A stretch of DNA of 64,000 nt. Source: Chondrosia reniformis. Taxonomy: Eukaryota > Porifera > Demospongiae > Chondrillida > Chondrillidae. The notes below the pieces were generated by a model, which saw only the letters and a list, made by a program, of their open reading frames with translations, ran no database searches and was not told the DNA's origin. Below are positions 21,901 through 35,041 of this stretch, piece after piece. The translations under genes and the position numbers were made by a program. Position 1 is the stretch's first letter, and each line of letters begins with the position of its first letter. The stretch spans positions 6,764,401-6,828,400 of the forward strand of contig OX359194.1 of assembly GCA_947172415.1 (NCBI GenBank). Reading direction: 5' to 3'.

Positions 21901-24754
21901 TGTATTGCTTAATGCACAAAACATTCAACTCTACAGAGCTCCCAGTCTAGTCACTAGCCTGTACGTACATCTCATGACAAAGTAGGAGCTAGGACTAGGC
22001 TAGAGATGTGTACAATGTAACCAACTGTAACAGACCATAAATATTACATTTCCTTTGAGGCCACTTCAAAGCACACTAGGTAGAGGAAATAGTGTGAAGG
22101 ATATAGTTCACACAATGTAGGTATACTTGACCTAAGGTAAGAGGAGCCTGTCCTTTACTTGAAATTCCAAGAAAACTACATGCAAAGGTGCTAATGTTAC
22201 AGTAGGAAAATTAAGGCCCATCAATAAAGAGATGGCCTTATAGCTTTGCTCCCAATGATACAATGTATACTCATTCTACATATACTTAATAAGCAGTGCT
22301 CTGTAGATAGATAGTGGTAACCTCCTGCATAGGAAAGGAGCTGCATAGACTGATTGATTGAAAATTGTGTTGTTACATTCAAATAAAATTACAGAATTCA
22401 CACATGATTTAGTGATTATGTCACATTATGTACAAATAGACATTTAGTCTAGTATTTTGTACATCACATTGCTTACATATGTGTATGTGTCAGTGTAGTG
22501 TGTCCCTTTGCATAACCATAAAATTACTGTATGCAATACATTTTCAGCAATTACAAATAAAAAATGCATAACAGTAGACAATTCCCATGACAATTGTCAA
22601 CTTGTGAGCCCCAATTATGTAGCCAACAGAGTGCCTTAGTCACCATGGCAACCAGAAGGCTAAAGGATTAGTTTAGTAAACTTACCTTTTACCCAAAACT
22701 TTCTTCATCTTCATACACAAACAAGTCTACAATGTGTCGGATTACAAGCTACAAGAAACTCTGTTATAAAAATCATAATTTTTGTAATTACACCGTAGTT
22801 TCAAGGCAGCCTGTGTCTGAATTACAGATACACATTGTTGGCAAGCTTATATACACCCTCTTGGGCCCACAAGTGACAAAATGGTTACTACTTTACAAAT
22901 CTGTAAATCAGTGTCCTTTAAGCATTCCATGCATCTTCTCTTAAAGGAAGAATGCTTATTGTATGCCACTCTGCGCTTGTAAAGGGTATGTAGTAAGTGC
23001 ATGGATGTTGAATTGATCACAGATTTTAGTCCTAACAAGACACCACATTCCAGTTTGTGATTCTCAGTGGAGCTTACTTTGACATCGTTGCCTCAATAAA
23101 AGCTAAATGTCCTTTAATTAGAGTATATCTATTTTCATATTAAATCTACACATAATTGATGTTATGGTTGGGTGTGCAGAACAGTGTCCATTAAGACAGA
23201 AGTCACTAGACTGTACCTCTGAGGGTTTCTATTTGACGTACGTATGTACCTGCTGTAGACACATCACACCTATGTGAACCAGCTTCATGTCCTTTCAACC
23301 TCAAAATGGCACTCAGGTTAATACACATACACTACAATACACTTATGTCAGCTTTTTTATGATTAAAGGTCACACCTCCTTACTAGTGACAAGCCAGTGA
23401 CACACCTCCCTACTAGTGACAAGTGACACACCTCCTTAGTGGTGACAAGTGACATACCTCCTTAGTGGTGACAAGTGACATACGTACCTCCTTAGTAGTG
23501 ACAAGTGACATACCTCCTTAGTGGTGACAAGTGACACACCTTCACCTCAAAATTGACAAGTGACAGCTTGTAAGCTTGTAAAGACAAACAAGGCCTTTGC
23601 ATTACGTAGCCATGCCATTTTTAAAAAGTACCATAGCTGTTGATTATGAAAACACACATATTCTGTTTTAGTTTGCTATTATATTATTATTAGAATATAG
23701 ATTCAAAATAAAATATTTTGATAATTTTAACATTAATACTAAAGGATCATATAGTGGTACATCTTAAACAAACATTCATCTGCACAAAAGTACAGCAACA
23801 AGACAATATACAGTAATTTTATTAGCTAATCTGTGTGTAAGAAGTTCAATGACAACGGCTGAAAGTAGTTAATTGTAGTTCTGTATGAACAACAGCATCT
23901 TAATTCTTTGGAAAACATCACTTTCAGAAAGAATATATAGTATATCGAGGATAATCCTGTTAATTAGTAAACAGGATAGGAAACCTTTCGTGTGGCCTAG
24001 CTGTGGTGAGCACTCAATGAATAGTCACAGCTCGATCTTGAAACACATGACATCTACTATATCCACACTTCTGTTCTCGCATTTGTCCCTCGAATGATTA
24101 GTTCTACCAACCAGCTGCTAAACAATTTTACCTTGTACCAACAGTGGTAAGAGAAGCGGCTTTGGAATTATACGATAGGTTAAGCAGATAGCTCGCCTAT
24201 CAATCCAAAGAAATGGTTCGAGATAAAATAAAGTCGGTCTTGACCCATTTCTATTACCCGTTAAAACTAATCTTTTTTTAACTAGCTGATCCATTCATTA
24301 AAACAACAGTCAACTTCTAATTGACTTTCTCGACCAAGTATACTGACGCGAGGCCTCCTGCTAGGGCCTAAGACGGCTTCTGAACACAGTTCAGTGGCAT
24401 ACAGAGCCCAGTGCTACTAAGACGTTCTTATACCACACAAGATATAGGGTGCGCTTCACAGACTAGGGGTTTTGGCTGTAGCGAGTGAAAGCTCAGCTTA
24501 CCTGTAGCTGGAGGAGTACTTGTCGCGTTCGTGTCGTTCATCCCGTACGATAGGCTGGACGTTGCTGAATATCTTGGAGTAGTGTTTAAGATGGGATAAC
24601 CAGAGGCGGTGTGTAGTAAATGATAGTTAGTGTTACTATAAGCAGTGGATGGCGAAGGACTAAGGATTCCGATTATCGCAGTGCTGTGGATTTCCGCTGT
24701 TGCACTTGTATATTGAAACTTAGGCGTATTCATTGCTCTAAAAGTCGTGCTCAT
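18909..24754 (-). CDS. Single-pass membrane docking protein with YDxP-repeat cytoplasmic tail
   Basis: Three exons: 24754-24502, 21513-21390 and 20802-18909; the phases close to 756 residues. Exon 1 encodes a Ser/Thr-rich, sequon-bearing ectodomain (~84 aa) without a clear signal peptide. Exon 2 encodes the membrane helix (LWPVVGGIVGVILLLLFIVL) followed by Cys and basic residues (CKRGHCKRKR). Exon 3 is a ~630-residue disordered tail with about 19 YxxP motifs: YDHP, YDAP, YNVP, YNHP, YDSP, YNIP, YSTP and an 11-unit 14-residue array ending YD[TA]PRGG. It also has an SH3-type motif (PPAVAPKKR). Phosphorylated YDxP is a preferred ligand of Crk-type SH2 domains, as in p130Cas. The predicted role is a tyrosine-kinase substrate linking the membrane to Crk-like adaptors. 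No ortholog is recognised. A further upstream exon supplying a signal peptide is possible. Confidence 0.7.
19312..19773 (-). repeat. Coding minisatellite, 11 x 42 bp, in the YDxP tail
   Basis: Eleven 42-bp units each encode G[GNW][MRG]P[VI]ASD[TM]YD[TA]PR. Variation is confined to a few codons and the YD[TA]P core is invariant, so the array is kept in frame and conserved at the tyrosine motif. Confidence 0.95.
21695..21790. repeat. Terminal fragment of the CCATCCCTACTTA-type element (copy D)
   Basis: Shares TACATTGAAT, GGCCATGTTTT, CCATCC[CG]TACTTA and a following AGTACT..GTACTCT with the end of the element at 37930-38000. It is probably an old, diverged copy in the YDxP gene intron. Confidence 0.5.
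22686..22726 (-). other. Possible stop-containing cassette exon in the YDxP gene
   Basis: A 41-nt segment on the reverse strand is bounded by TTGTAG| and |GTAAGT. Entered in the phase left by exon 1 it adds DLFVYEDEESFG and then a stop, before the membrane helix. If used, it would make a short ectodomain-only product or a nonsense-mediated-decay target. Based on splice sites only. Confidence 0.25.
23366..23545. repeat. ~28-bp tandem repeat (CACCTCCTTAGTGGTGACAA)
   Basis: Six to seven imperfect copies of a unit around ACCTCCTTAGTGGTGACAA-GTGACA lie in the large intron of the YDxP gene. Noncoding. Confidence 0.8.
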
Positions 24755-24967
24755 TGCCTTGCAAATAAAACAACTAAATAAATGCTGTATCGCATCTATG
24801 TAACGACTCCAGAAACTGCCTTTATAAGGGACTAGACATTGCTGCCATATATTGAAACTTAACAACATTAAATGCCTATTATATAAAAGTATAATACAGT
24901 AAATACATAGCACAATATTCAGTTACACTTTGTATGTTTAGTGAAATTAAAAAGTAAAAGTTGTTTG

Positions 24968-27900
24968 TTACGGTTCTTTGTTTATGATAGAAATAAGTCC
25001 TGATACCTATGTGTGTAAACATGAGGAAAACATGACTTAGATACAATAGGTAACATATTATACATGTAATTGGTACTATTCTGTCAATTAGCTTTGCAAA
25101 CACAATGTATTGAAGCAGGCTTACAGGATCTGCTGATTGTGTAACATTCCTCATCTGATATACTGACACCTTACCACCTGTATCGCCTACTAAGAGTACC
25201 TTGAGAGAGTAATGACAGGAGAGGTGGAGGAAGTGGAAGGGATATGTAGGTCGTGTGGTGTGGTGAGGTGAGGTGAGGTGAGGTGAGATGAAGGGAGAGA
25301 GGGAAGGAAGTGAGGTGAGGTGGTGGAGGCAAAGCAAGTGGAAGTGAGAATGTGATGAGATGAGATAAAAACAATTACTATTACGTATGTACTTGTGCAG
25401 TTGTGCTAAACAACAGGCTACAGTGTCCTTGCCCACTGGATGTCTTGTGGACAATATATGGATCCAATCTACAGTGAATATACATATATTACAATGTACC
25501 ACTGTATTGCATGCTTATGATGAAGTGGGCATGTCTCACATGTTGTGGGTGAGGTCCCACACCTCCACCCTGCTGTCACTGACGGTAGCAAACATGGCAG
25601 GATTCCATGGACACCAGTGAATATCAAACAAAGATTTCTACAAAGTACAGTCAAAACAATATCATCTCCTCACAATATAGACATCAACTGAAAACACTGT
25701 AAGAGTACCGTATAATGTACGTATGTACAGCAATAGGAATACAGTACACTAATAATAATAGTAACCATCATTAATTACACAGCCTATTTATTATTGAGAC
25801 ATATGTATACGTATCTCCAGTTCTTTACTTACAGTTGTACTATCCTGAGGAGTTCTAAATGTGACACTCACTTGTAATGTCTATGCTACCATTACTAGAT
25901 TTACCAGCTGTACCTTTGATGATGTGAATGTCATAAGGGGCTTGCTGTGATCCTGGTTCCAGAGCCTCACACTCCAGTCTGTACTGCAGCTGACAAAGAG
26001 GTGAGGGAGGGACGGACACCACCTGATCCTGTACACTGAGCCCTACATACAAACATGACTGCAGTGATGAGACTAGATAGGAAACACCAAAGGAAAGCAA
26101 GAGTACTTGTATACATTAGCACACATGTATGTACCCATTGTGGGCTACCTTGACTGGACAGATATCATACAGAATCTGACAGGTAACACACATTGATGAG
26201 TTCACAGTTGGGCCACAGTGAACTGTTACAGTTGGGCCACATTGAACTGTTACAGTTGGGCCACATTGAACTGTTACAGTTGGGCCACAGTGAACTGTTA
26301 CAGTTGGGCCACAGTGAACTGTTACAGTTGGGCCACAGTGAACTGTTACAGTTGGGCCACATTGAACTGTTACAGTTGGGCCACAGTGAACTGTTACAGT
26401 TGGGCCACATTGAACTGTTACAGTTGGGCCACAGTGAACTGTCACAGTTGGGCCACATTGAACTGTCACAGTTGGGCCACATTGAACTGTCACAGTTGGG
26501 CCACAGTGAACTGTCACAGTTGGGCCACATTGAACTGTTACAGTTGGGCCACATTGAACTGTTACAGTTGCTTATCTATAGATTAGGCTTCTTCCAGGTT
26601 TAAATAGTCCATTACAGATACAACTAATTGGAGCATTTAATTGGTGCAGAGTATATAAATTGAATGAAAAACATGTTTGTTATAACAGCCTGCCTATGAT
26701 GAATAGGTTTGGTGTCCACTGTAACATACTGTATGGCCCTCATATGTCTCCAGGAACTGTTCATTATAGGAGCAGGAGCACTTGTGGATCAGTCCCTCCT
26801 CCGTGCCCACTAGATAGCTACATAGGTGGAGATACAGAAAACAGTAATAAACACTAATAATTAGCCCACATAATGGGTTCATTTAACTTTAGCAGCTGTC
26901 CTCCTAGAAGCTCACACAAACACCATTCATTCTTTTCCTTTTGTGAGTGAACCATCAGACCACCTTGGTTGGTCATACACACACATACATACAGTACATA
27001 CATACAAGTATGTATGTTCACAATGCAATGTTGTCGTTTCAGAGCACAAATCTCAATATTAATCTGATGGCTTCTAATGTAGTATCATATTCACTTTCTG
27101 TGTGACACAGATTTTTGTGTACAGAAAATTACATATACACACATATATGTATATAGTGATACTGAAAATAGATACGTTTACTGGTGGTGGGTCTTTCATA
27201 GACTAGATAAATATGTACTCACAAATTGCTAATTGCTATAGCCCCCCTCCACATTAGAGTACATCAGACTATAATCATATTGCATTACACTTCGATTACA
27301 GCTATGTATGTATTGTAATGTACATTGCCTCAAATTGATTATGTGATACTTGCAATATTCATAAAATGATTTAAACATGTTTATTTACATACATAGCTAT
27401 AAGAGCTTCCTATCTGAGTGTTTTGACAACATTCTAACAAAAACATTAGGATATCACAATAACTTGTCATCTAAACTATTTCTCTCTGATCAGTGAGTGT
27501 TGTTTCTCATTCTAATGCAGTACATACATACGTACGTATAAAGGCACATTCTCTGAAAATGCACAAGTGTTGGATGTGTGCATTAATAACAGATTTCTAT
27601 ATGAGGCATGCTTCCTAATGAGGTATACCATGATCTAACCTTATCTTGAACAGAATCACAACAAGGCTGAGTTCATTGGTCACAGTCTGTTATATGTGAT
27701 GTGTATGTACATATGTACAAAGGTATACATATGTATGTATAAATGTTTGTATGAGTGTTTGTAGTAGGAAATTGATGGTGAACTGTACATCAAAGGCTTC
27801 ACAGCTAGCTGGTAACTTCACTATCACATTCAGCAATCATTAGTGCCTCAAAGATGATCTGTTAGGAGACCTTGTGTAAGAGGACACTTCACACCACACT

Positions 27901-30900
27901 GGTTGCCTAGCTACAGTAATCCCAAACAGTCTGTAGCTGCTCACTCCAGTGATATACAGTTTGATTTGAGAGAGTGCTCGAGGTGATGGTATGCTGTAGT
28001 GAATGTCTCACATGTTTGAGTCCTTTTGCCAAAAGTCAAATCCTAATCCTGCTGAGAACTGGGAAATTGGTGCTCCTGAAGAAGAGACTTCTTCCTGAGT
28101 GCCTGAAACATTCTTTTTGCTGCCCACCTTCCTTTCAGCCACCTTTTCTCCACTTGATAAGTGGGCGGGTCTCTTAATCCTCATGAGTTGGCTGCCTTCA
28201 AAGCCTTTCCTAATGGACCACTGGGTGACACGCCCATCAGCTCCAATGGAGACCAAGACCTAATACATGCAGGGGAGGTATGTATGTATATCTCACCAGC
28301 CACATCCTCTTGTTAATGACATTACATTTAAGGTAAACATTCATTGTTTTGACTTTAATTAAAATAGTTTGTGATGTACCTCAAATACCAGTGACTGGAT
28401 AACAAGGATCATTTTCAATAATAAGGAGTCACTTTATAAATTCCACTTTTATAAACACAATCAATCACCTCAGTACACACACACACCTACGTACCTATGT
28501 AGGTACCTCAGTACATAAAGACCTCAGTACGTACACACATGTTTTTTAATAGGACTTCAGTCCCCCAGCCAAGAGTAGACTTTGGTCACTTGGCTGGTTT
28601 GGTGTAATATCTCTGCTTATCACACATATGAACATACAGACCTCAGTGCGATCCTCTACTGTGGATCGTTCCTTCTCAACCCAATCCACCTGCCAGATCG
28701 GACCAAAGTGTGAATTAGCATTATCCCTACACATGAATATGTACCATATCAATGCAGTGGTAATGGAGTATATATTCAAGTACAATGCCAGTCAAGTACA
28801 TATATATATTCACTCCACCCACCACATAATCAGACTAAGGTACCTCTACAAATATTACATACTACACTCGTTCTCTAGAAAGAGGTAATTATTGGAGAAG
28901 AAGACTTATCTGTAACATCTGTTCTACATTGTCTAACTACATCTCATGGTAATTGAGCTATATAATCCATTTAGGAACATTTGATACACTAGATTGTGGT
29001 GCAGGACAGGACACTATCATTAATATGATTACACACTGTACAATGGTATACAGCATCCTGACACAAACTAAATAACTCAATTAGTCTGGGAAATATAGAC
29101 ATGTACACATATGTACATACTACATTTATATGCTATTCAATGGACAGACTACTAGCTGATGGCATAGAGATGGGCTGGTACTAGGAGGCTGAAGGAGAAC
29201 AAAGAAGCACCAGGTGTTACCTTGTGTCAATGAGGCATTCTTCATTCTTACTTCTCAGATTGTACAAAGCAATGTTACCATCATACAGACCAGCCTGAGG
29301 GGAGGGGCAGAGGGGAGGGGCAGAGGGGAGGGGCAGAGGGGAGGGGCAGAGGGGAGGGGCAGGCACATATAGCATATGCATATATAGGTGAATGTGTGCT
29401 ACTTACAGCGAGAAGGTTTGGGTGAGTTGATGAAAATGAGAGAGATGTGACAGTACTGTGTGCCTTGAACACTCGCTCAGGATGCTGCATGTACAGGAAG
29501 AAGACAAATACATACATACGTACGTAGATGCACAAAGGTAATGGAAGCAGGGTAGTGGTTACAAAGTCAGGGGCCTAGGGCTGTATATCCCCCCCAGGAT
29601 TGATTTTGCCCCCCAGATAACTTCATTAGAGAACATGAACCCTCTAAACTGCTTCGACACCCTCATACCTTGCCCCCCCACCCTAAATTTTGAAAATTCT
29701 CATTTTGCCCCCTCTGGCCCCAAGTTCTGCATGCAGCCCTGAAAGTAGCTATCACAATCTAAAGTGAATGCAATATTTGTCTCTCAGAGGTGACATTTGA
29801 GTGTTGCTCAATAATACAAGGTTGGAATGACAATCAGAGGATACTGCGTAAATACACCAACAAGATGGCTGCCATGGTAGACATAGGTATACCTGGTGGT
29901 CTGGCTTCCCACTCTTGTCTACATGCCAGCAGATGTGATGCTTATGTATGTATGTATATACCTCTGGGTTCTTGAGAGACCAACAGCAGATGAGACCTTG
30001 TGACTGTGCATCAAAGTTGAGGTTGCCATAGCCAACTGCCAGTATATCCTAGTTATGTGCAAATAAAATTATAAATGGCTTTTCAGATAATTGCTATCAA
30101 TGTATTGGCACAGATGCACAAATTAGGTTAATATGATGGTCAATGGCTCAAGTTACTGGTACACTGTCCCCTGAAACTAGATAAGACATATATCTGTAGT
30201 TGGTCATAAAGGACTTGTAGGCACTTTGCTAGTTTCTGTTGTGTTGTGGTATTCCCTACATACGTAACTACACTTGTTGTACTTCAGATTGTGTACTGTA
30301 CTACCTCATTGGGCATGAAGTCCCTTCTGGTCTAATTCATTAGCCAAATTATATGAAGAATAATCATACTTTATTTAAAATAATATTTCTATGCATTTAT
30401 TAATTGTCATAGTTTAGTTGATTAAAGTCATCATTGTGGCTAGTATATATACCTCAGTGACAGGGCACTGGTTGCTATCTCGTTAGTTACCTAACAATAC
30501 CCCTCTTTCACCTTTCCCTCTATGTGATATATATTAATTATTAAATAACTGTGGTTTGGTTATCAGTAAGTTATGTTTCACATGGATACACTTCAGGAGA
30601 TGCCCTTACACTGTTGACTTTATTCCAGGCCAAGCTCAGTGCTGATGTGTTTTTGGTGATGTCAGCAGAGTAGCTCCACAGTCTGTTCAGATGGGGCTTG
30701 TGGACAGTGAAGGCCCTGTCATCAGCCAACACCTCCGCATCAGGATCTGAACACAGAGAGATATTCTCCATCAGCTTGACATCAGAGGAGATGAAACATT
30801 CACACACAATACTGTTAATTTTAGATTGGACACATTAAATTTTGAAGGAAGATGTAAAGATTCAATAGTTGCCTAGGAAACAGCTTTTGGTGGTGTCAAC

Positions 30901-33900
30901 CTTACCAATTCTACATGTGTCTCTGGTTCTAAAAGTTAAGCAACACTTGGGATTGGCAAGTTTTAATAGCAAACATACATGAACTATGCACGTAGGTAGG
31001 TTGCCTCCTCAAATTTTTCTATATTGTATTTTGTCTATGTATGTATTACATACATACATACGTACATAGGTTGGTATTTAACCTAATTTCACAGCACACA
31101 CTACACAGACTGACAACGCTTGCTCATCTCTTACGGTGTCGTTTTGCATACCTTCTACTACTGGTAACCCTCTGTAAAGAGCCTGCTTCTGCTGGTAGGT
31201 GTTCTGTATGACAATCCTCTCTGATATCTGTAGCTTTTCCAAGAAGCTGTCCATTTGAAGGATGGGGTGATTGTTGGGCTCAGAGGGGTCCAACTCATCT
31301 TCACCCTTCTGGTCCATCTTATCAGTGACATCTGCTCCTCTCCTCTCCAAGGTAGACACTGCAGTGGAGCTGGCACCAATCATCTGGCTAGGAGCTGGGG
31401 GCGTGGCAGGAGGAGGGGAGGGAGTGGTATCTTCAAGGTATATATGCACATTATGTTTGAAAGGCTATTTTAACTACACATAAATATGTACGTATGTACA
31501 TAATGGTAATGAATAGTACGTAGGTACACGCAAACAATTCCTGATATATGCTATATGTACATGACCAAAATTGTAGTAGCCAATCAATATCATACAATCC
31601 TTCTCATCATGTTCAAGTATGAAAATATGTAGGAAATGTAGAAGTTAAATTTGAAATGTGAATATTACTTGTATTAATAACTGCATTAGTTCTCACCGAT
31701 GTAAGTACTTGCTTCATTGGTTGCTTTGGCAGCACTAGGGGGCGGCACTGTGGCCCCTGAGGACACACCCACTGACTTGCTGACATGAGAAGAATCAGCT
31801 CGACTTGCTGCCTCACTCTTCTTCTCCTCCCCAGCCTCATCTGTCAAGTGCATAATGACAAAATGAGACTAGTTACTTGTTAGGTAAACAAGTATCTCCT
31901 GAAGGGAGCTAATTGCATTATTTAAGTACTCCAGTGTTATGTGAAGGTATTAATTGCATTATTTAAGTACTCCAGTGTCTTGTGAAGGTATTAATTGCAC
32001 TATTTAAGTACTCCATCCTAGGTACCCAGTGTAATAATAATGTAATGATGGGAGAATTAGATGGCTACTACGTACGTATATTATATTAAGCATCTCTGTT
32101 ATCATACCTTGCTACCAGTAGACACTGCCAAAATACATATTATTAATGTGCTGGTGATACATACGTACGTAGCTCATAAGTAAGATTTCCGTATATAACC
32201 AGATCCATGGGCACAACTAGAACTACGTACATGTACGTGCACCTCATGCATTGTTACACAAGTACGTACGTATGTACCTTATAGTAAACTAATAAGTACG
32301 TACGTATGTACCTTATAGTAAACTAATAAGTACGTATGTATGTACCTTATAGTAAACTAATAAGTACGTATGTATGTACCTTTACCCAGCCTTTCCTCTT
32401 GTAGATAACAGTCATAAATATCCCAGTTGGTGGCCCAAATTCCACAGGACTAAAGGGGGAGGATATGGAGAGCAGAGGGAGGGATAAAGAGGGAGGAGGG
32501 AGGGAGGGAGGAGAGAGGTGAGTAGAGAGAGGAGAGATGTGAGTAGAGAGAGGAGAGAGGTGAGTAGAGAGAGGATAGGGAGGGCATACAAAAGGGAGAG
32601 GGAGGAAGAAGCAAGGATACATTGGCATACTATACGTATATGTAGTACAAGTACTGATTGACATACATACGTATGTACGTACCTTCTTATCAACTGGAAG
32701 TGTTTGAGTAATCTTTGACTTTGGAAGATAGTTTATAGTCTGGGCACCTTTATGGACATATCTGTCATTGCCTTCTCTGCTGCTTTTGAGCTTTGGGAAG
32801 CAGGAGTAAGTTTAGAGTTCAGACCTCCATAAAGAGGATCACATGCATGTCAACTCCAAACCTGTTTATACATTTCGTTCCTCCTGGTAACTTCTTCACA
32901 CTCCTCCGAGTCCTTAGCGACACTGGTACTGTCCTTATCAAGCAGCCAGATAGTGTCCGTCTCTGAGAGAGTGATGACCACCTGTATGAACAAGCGGATA
33001 AGGGGGTGCACTAAGTTACGTATAGATTATAGAGTACACACACCGGAGCATCCAAATCTTTATCCGTGAGCATTTCAACATTTTCATGATGCTTCTTATC
33101 ATCTATCTCCACTGCACAACCACAACCATATGGAACAGAAGCATTTACACTCAGTGCACACTAGTCTAGTGAAGGATAGCATACTTCCATATAAGGAAAA
33201 GCCAACCTTTGGTTTTTCTGCCAGTTTGTTGACTGTCAATGGACCTCATGATAGTGCTCCCAGTGGTACCAATATCAGATATACTGCCAAACACTGAGCT
33301 ATATGCATAGTACAACTAACACATATACCCATATCTACCATACCCCTAATAAGGTACGTATACCCATATCTACCATACCCCTAATAAGGTACATATACCC
33401 ATATCTACCATACCCCTAATAAGGTACATATACCCATATCTACCATACCCCTAATAAGGTACGTATACCCATATCTACCATACCCCTAATAAGGTACGTA
33501 TACCCATATCTACCATACCCCTAATAAGGTACATATACCCATATCTACCATACCCCTAATAAGGTACATATACCCATATCTACCATACCCCTAATAAGGT
33601 ACGTACGTATACCACAGCACACTATCCACCTAGGTACGTAGGTGGAATACACATGTCACAAGATGGAGAAGCTAGCGCTGAGTATGTACGTACCTTGAAA
33701 ATGGCTGTTCCATAACACTCTTAGTATCAATGCTCCTTCCATATAAAGACTGCTGTAGGGCAGTTGATCCCTATAAGTTCGTTGACATGTATGTGACATG
33801 CATGTGACATGTGTGTAAACATAAGAGTAAATAGCACTGTTCTTACAACTATACTGTCCTTGTCCATAAAACTCTGGTTCTTCCTGTAGAATACAAACAT

Positions 33901-34951
33901 TATGTACATACGTACGTACATACCAGAATAGATGTGACATGTGAACTACATACATACGTACATATATACGTATAGCCCTACTTCATGTACATACATACAT
34001 ACAGCCATGCATGTACTTACAGCCCCTTATAGCCCCACCCACTGTACTTACAGCTCCACCCACTGTACTTATAGCCCCACCCACTCTACTTATAGCCCCA
34101 CCCACTGTACTTACAGCTCCACCCACTCTACTTATAGTCCTACTCACTCTATACTTACGCTAGAGCAGTCAAATCAGGCTGCAGCAATGGCTGAGGAGTG
34201 ACGTCTTGACCATCATCATCCAATAACTACAGCAAGCAGAACACATTGTAAACACAGTGGAACCTCACTACAAGGGTACATTTGAACATACAGTATAATC
34301 TTTGTATATAGAATAATATTCCTTGTCTCTTAAATTAGGGTCCATACGTACATACATACACAAATGAACAACAGCTATATTTAGTTAGACAGAACGTTAC
34401 ACTGGGGTTGTGCTGTGCAATTAGCAATTGTTTACACACTCAACAAGGGCTATCTTGTTATTTTAAAGGTCTACTAATAGATACTTACTGAATTGTATGG
34501 CAGTATGCAGCTCTATATACAGACACATACGCACGTACACATACGTATTCAACATATAAAGATGTCCAATTATATAAAACTCAATTTTACGTTTTCAATG
34601 CTCCAGCCTTACATTGTATGTAAATACTCGTGTTAGAGTGTCTATGGTTCAGATCTCCTCTGCATTTACAATGGAATAACATACCTGCAAGGTGGACTTT
34701 ACAGGCTCTTGAGCTAGGTTTTTGCGACTCGTGCTTGCGAGGCTGAGTCGCGATCCCATGGTAGATCTTGATGGTGCAAATGAACCAGTCATTGACTTGT
34801 TTGTCGATCTAGAGCTCGCGTAGTAGGAAGTTTGAATATTCTTCCTAAACAAAAAAGGTGAAGGACGCGTTGCTATCACCGCGTGAGATACTATAGTAGT
34901 AGTTATGTTAAGCAACCTCGAACTGCTGCGCAATTCCCCCTTCTTTTGCAT
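24968..34951 (-). CDS. DNAI4: DNAI4/WDR78-like axonemal dynein intermediate chain
   Basis: A WD-repeat intermediate chain of inner-arm dynein f/I1 (relative of IC138), needed for ciliary beating. Exons, reverse: 34951-34917, 34844-34685, 34226-34159, 33883-33847, 33770-33694, 33298-33207, 33111-33044, 32981-32862, 32790-32683, 32449-32380, 31840-31697, 31430-31152, 30746-30610, 30048-29962, 29484-29407, 29294-29221, 28726-28642, 28259-28012, 26817-26730, 26175-26135, 26028-25914, 25637-25540, 25468-25393, 25199-25125, 25006-24968. They close to 832 residues (human WDR78 ~850). Markers are [12 protein letters not shown] near the N-terminus, [18 protein letters not shown], then WD blades: [118 protein letters not shown]. 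The first donor (AG|GTTGCT) is the weakest splice site. WDR63/DNAI3 is the alternative but fits less well. Confidence 0.88.
26205..26571. repeat. 24-bp minisatellite (CAGTTGGGCCACAGTGAACTGTTA)-type, ~15 copies
   Basis: About fifteen near-identical 24-bp units lie in the DNAI4 intron between exons 26817-26730 and 26175-26135. Because 24 is divisible by three, all frames stay open on both strands, creating false ORFs. Confidence 0.95.
28565..28597. repeat. Hairpin repeat, copy 1 (DNAI4 intron)
   Basis: CCAGCCAAG and CTTGGCTGG form a 9-bp stem around a 15-base loop. The same hairpin with similar flanks recurs at 49720-49752 and 63360-63392. Confidence 0.7.
29288..29363. repeat. 14-bp G-rich tandem repeat (GAGGGGAGGGGCAG)
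   Basis: About five units directly upstream (in gene direction) of the DNAI4 exon at 29294-29221; the polypyrimidine complement on the reverse strand abuts and forms that exon's acceptor tract. Confidence 0.85.
31905..32010. repeat. ~42-bp tandem repeat, ~3 copies
   Basis: Units containing TTAATTGCATTATTTAAGTA and CTCCAGTGT lie in a DNAI4 intron. Confidence 0.75.
32275..32385. repeat. ~34-bp tandem repeat next to a DNAI4 donor
   Basis: Units of CGTATGTACCTTATAGTAAA are repeated about four times; the final GTAC/CTTTA boundary is the exon 32449-32380 donor. The repeat unit itself contains decoy GTAC donors on the reverse strand. Confidence 0.75.
33336..33604. repeat. ~35-bp minisatellite (ACCCATATCTACCATACCCC)-type, ~8 copies
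   Basis: Tandem units with a CTAATAAGGTA tail lie in a DNAI4 intron. Noncoding. Confidence 0.9.
34020..34150. repeat. ~21-bp tandem repeat (CCCACCCACTGTACTTATAG)
   Basis: About six units lie immediately 3' of the third DNAI4 exon, within the intron. Confidence 0.85.
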
Positions 34952-35041
34952 CTTTGACTTTTTTAGCTGGTGCGCGTAATTTAGAATACGTTGTCATGGA
35001 CACAATTAATTAGACTTTTTATTTGGGAATTTCTCCAACAA
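34952..35041. promoter_or_regulatory. Divergent promoter DNAI4 / fucosyltransferase with X-box-like site
   Basis: The two start codons are separated by 90 bp. GTTGTCATGGACAC (34990-35003) matches the X-box consensus RYYNYYATRRNRAC at 13 of 14 positions, 39 bp upstream of the DNAI4 ATG, fitting RFX control of a ciliary gene. The fucosyltransferase would share the same open chromatin. Confidence 0.5.

Noticed and set aside
24755-24913. 5' extension of the YDxP protein to 24913
   Set aside because: AT-rich, hydrophobic chance translation. The start at 24754 closes a consistent model, although a spliced upstream exon cannot be excluded.
26116-26603. Overlapping open frames on both strands
   Set aside because: A 24-bp tandem repeat keeps every frame open; the DNAI4 exons on either side join only if this is intron.
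33336-33604. CRISPR-like array
   Set aside because: Units are contiguous tandem repeats without unique spacers, in an animal intron.
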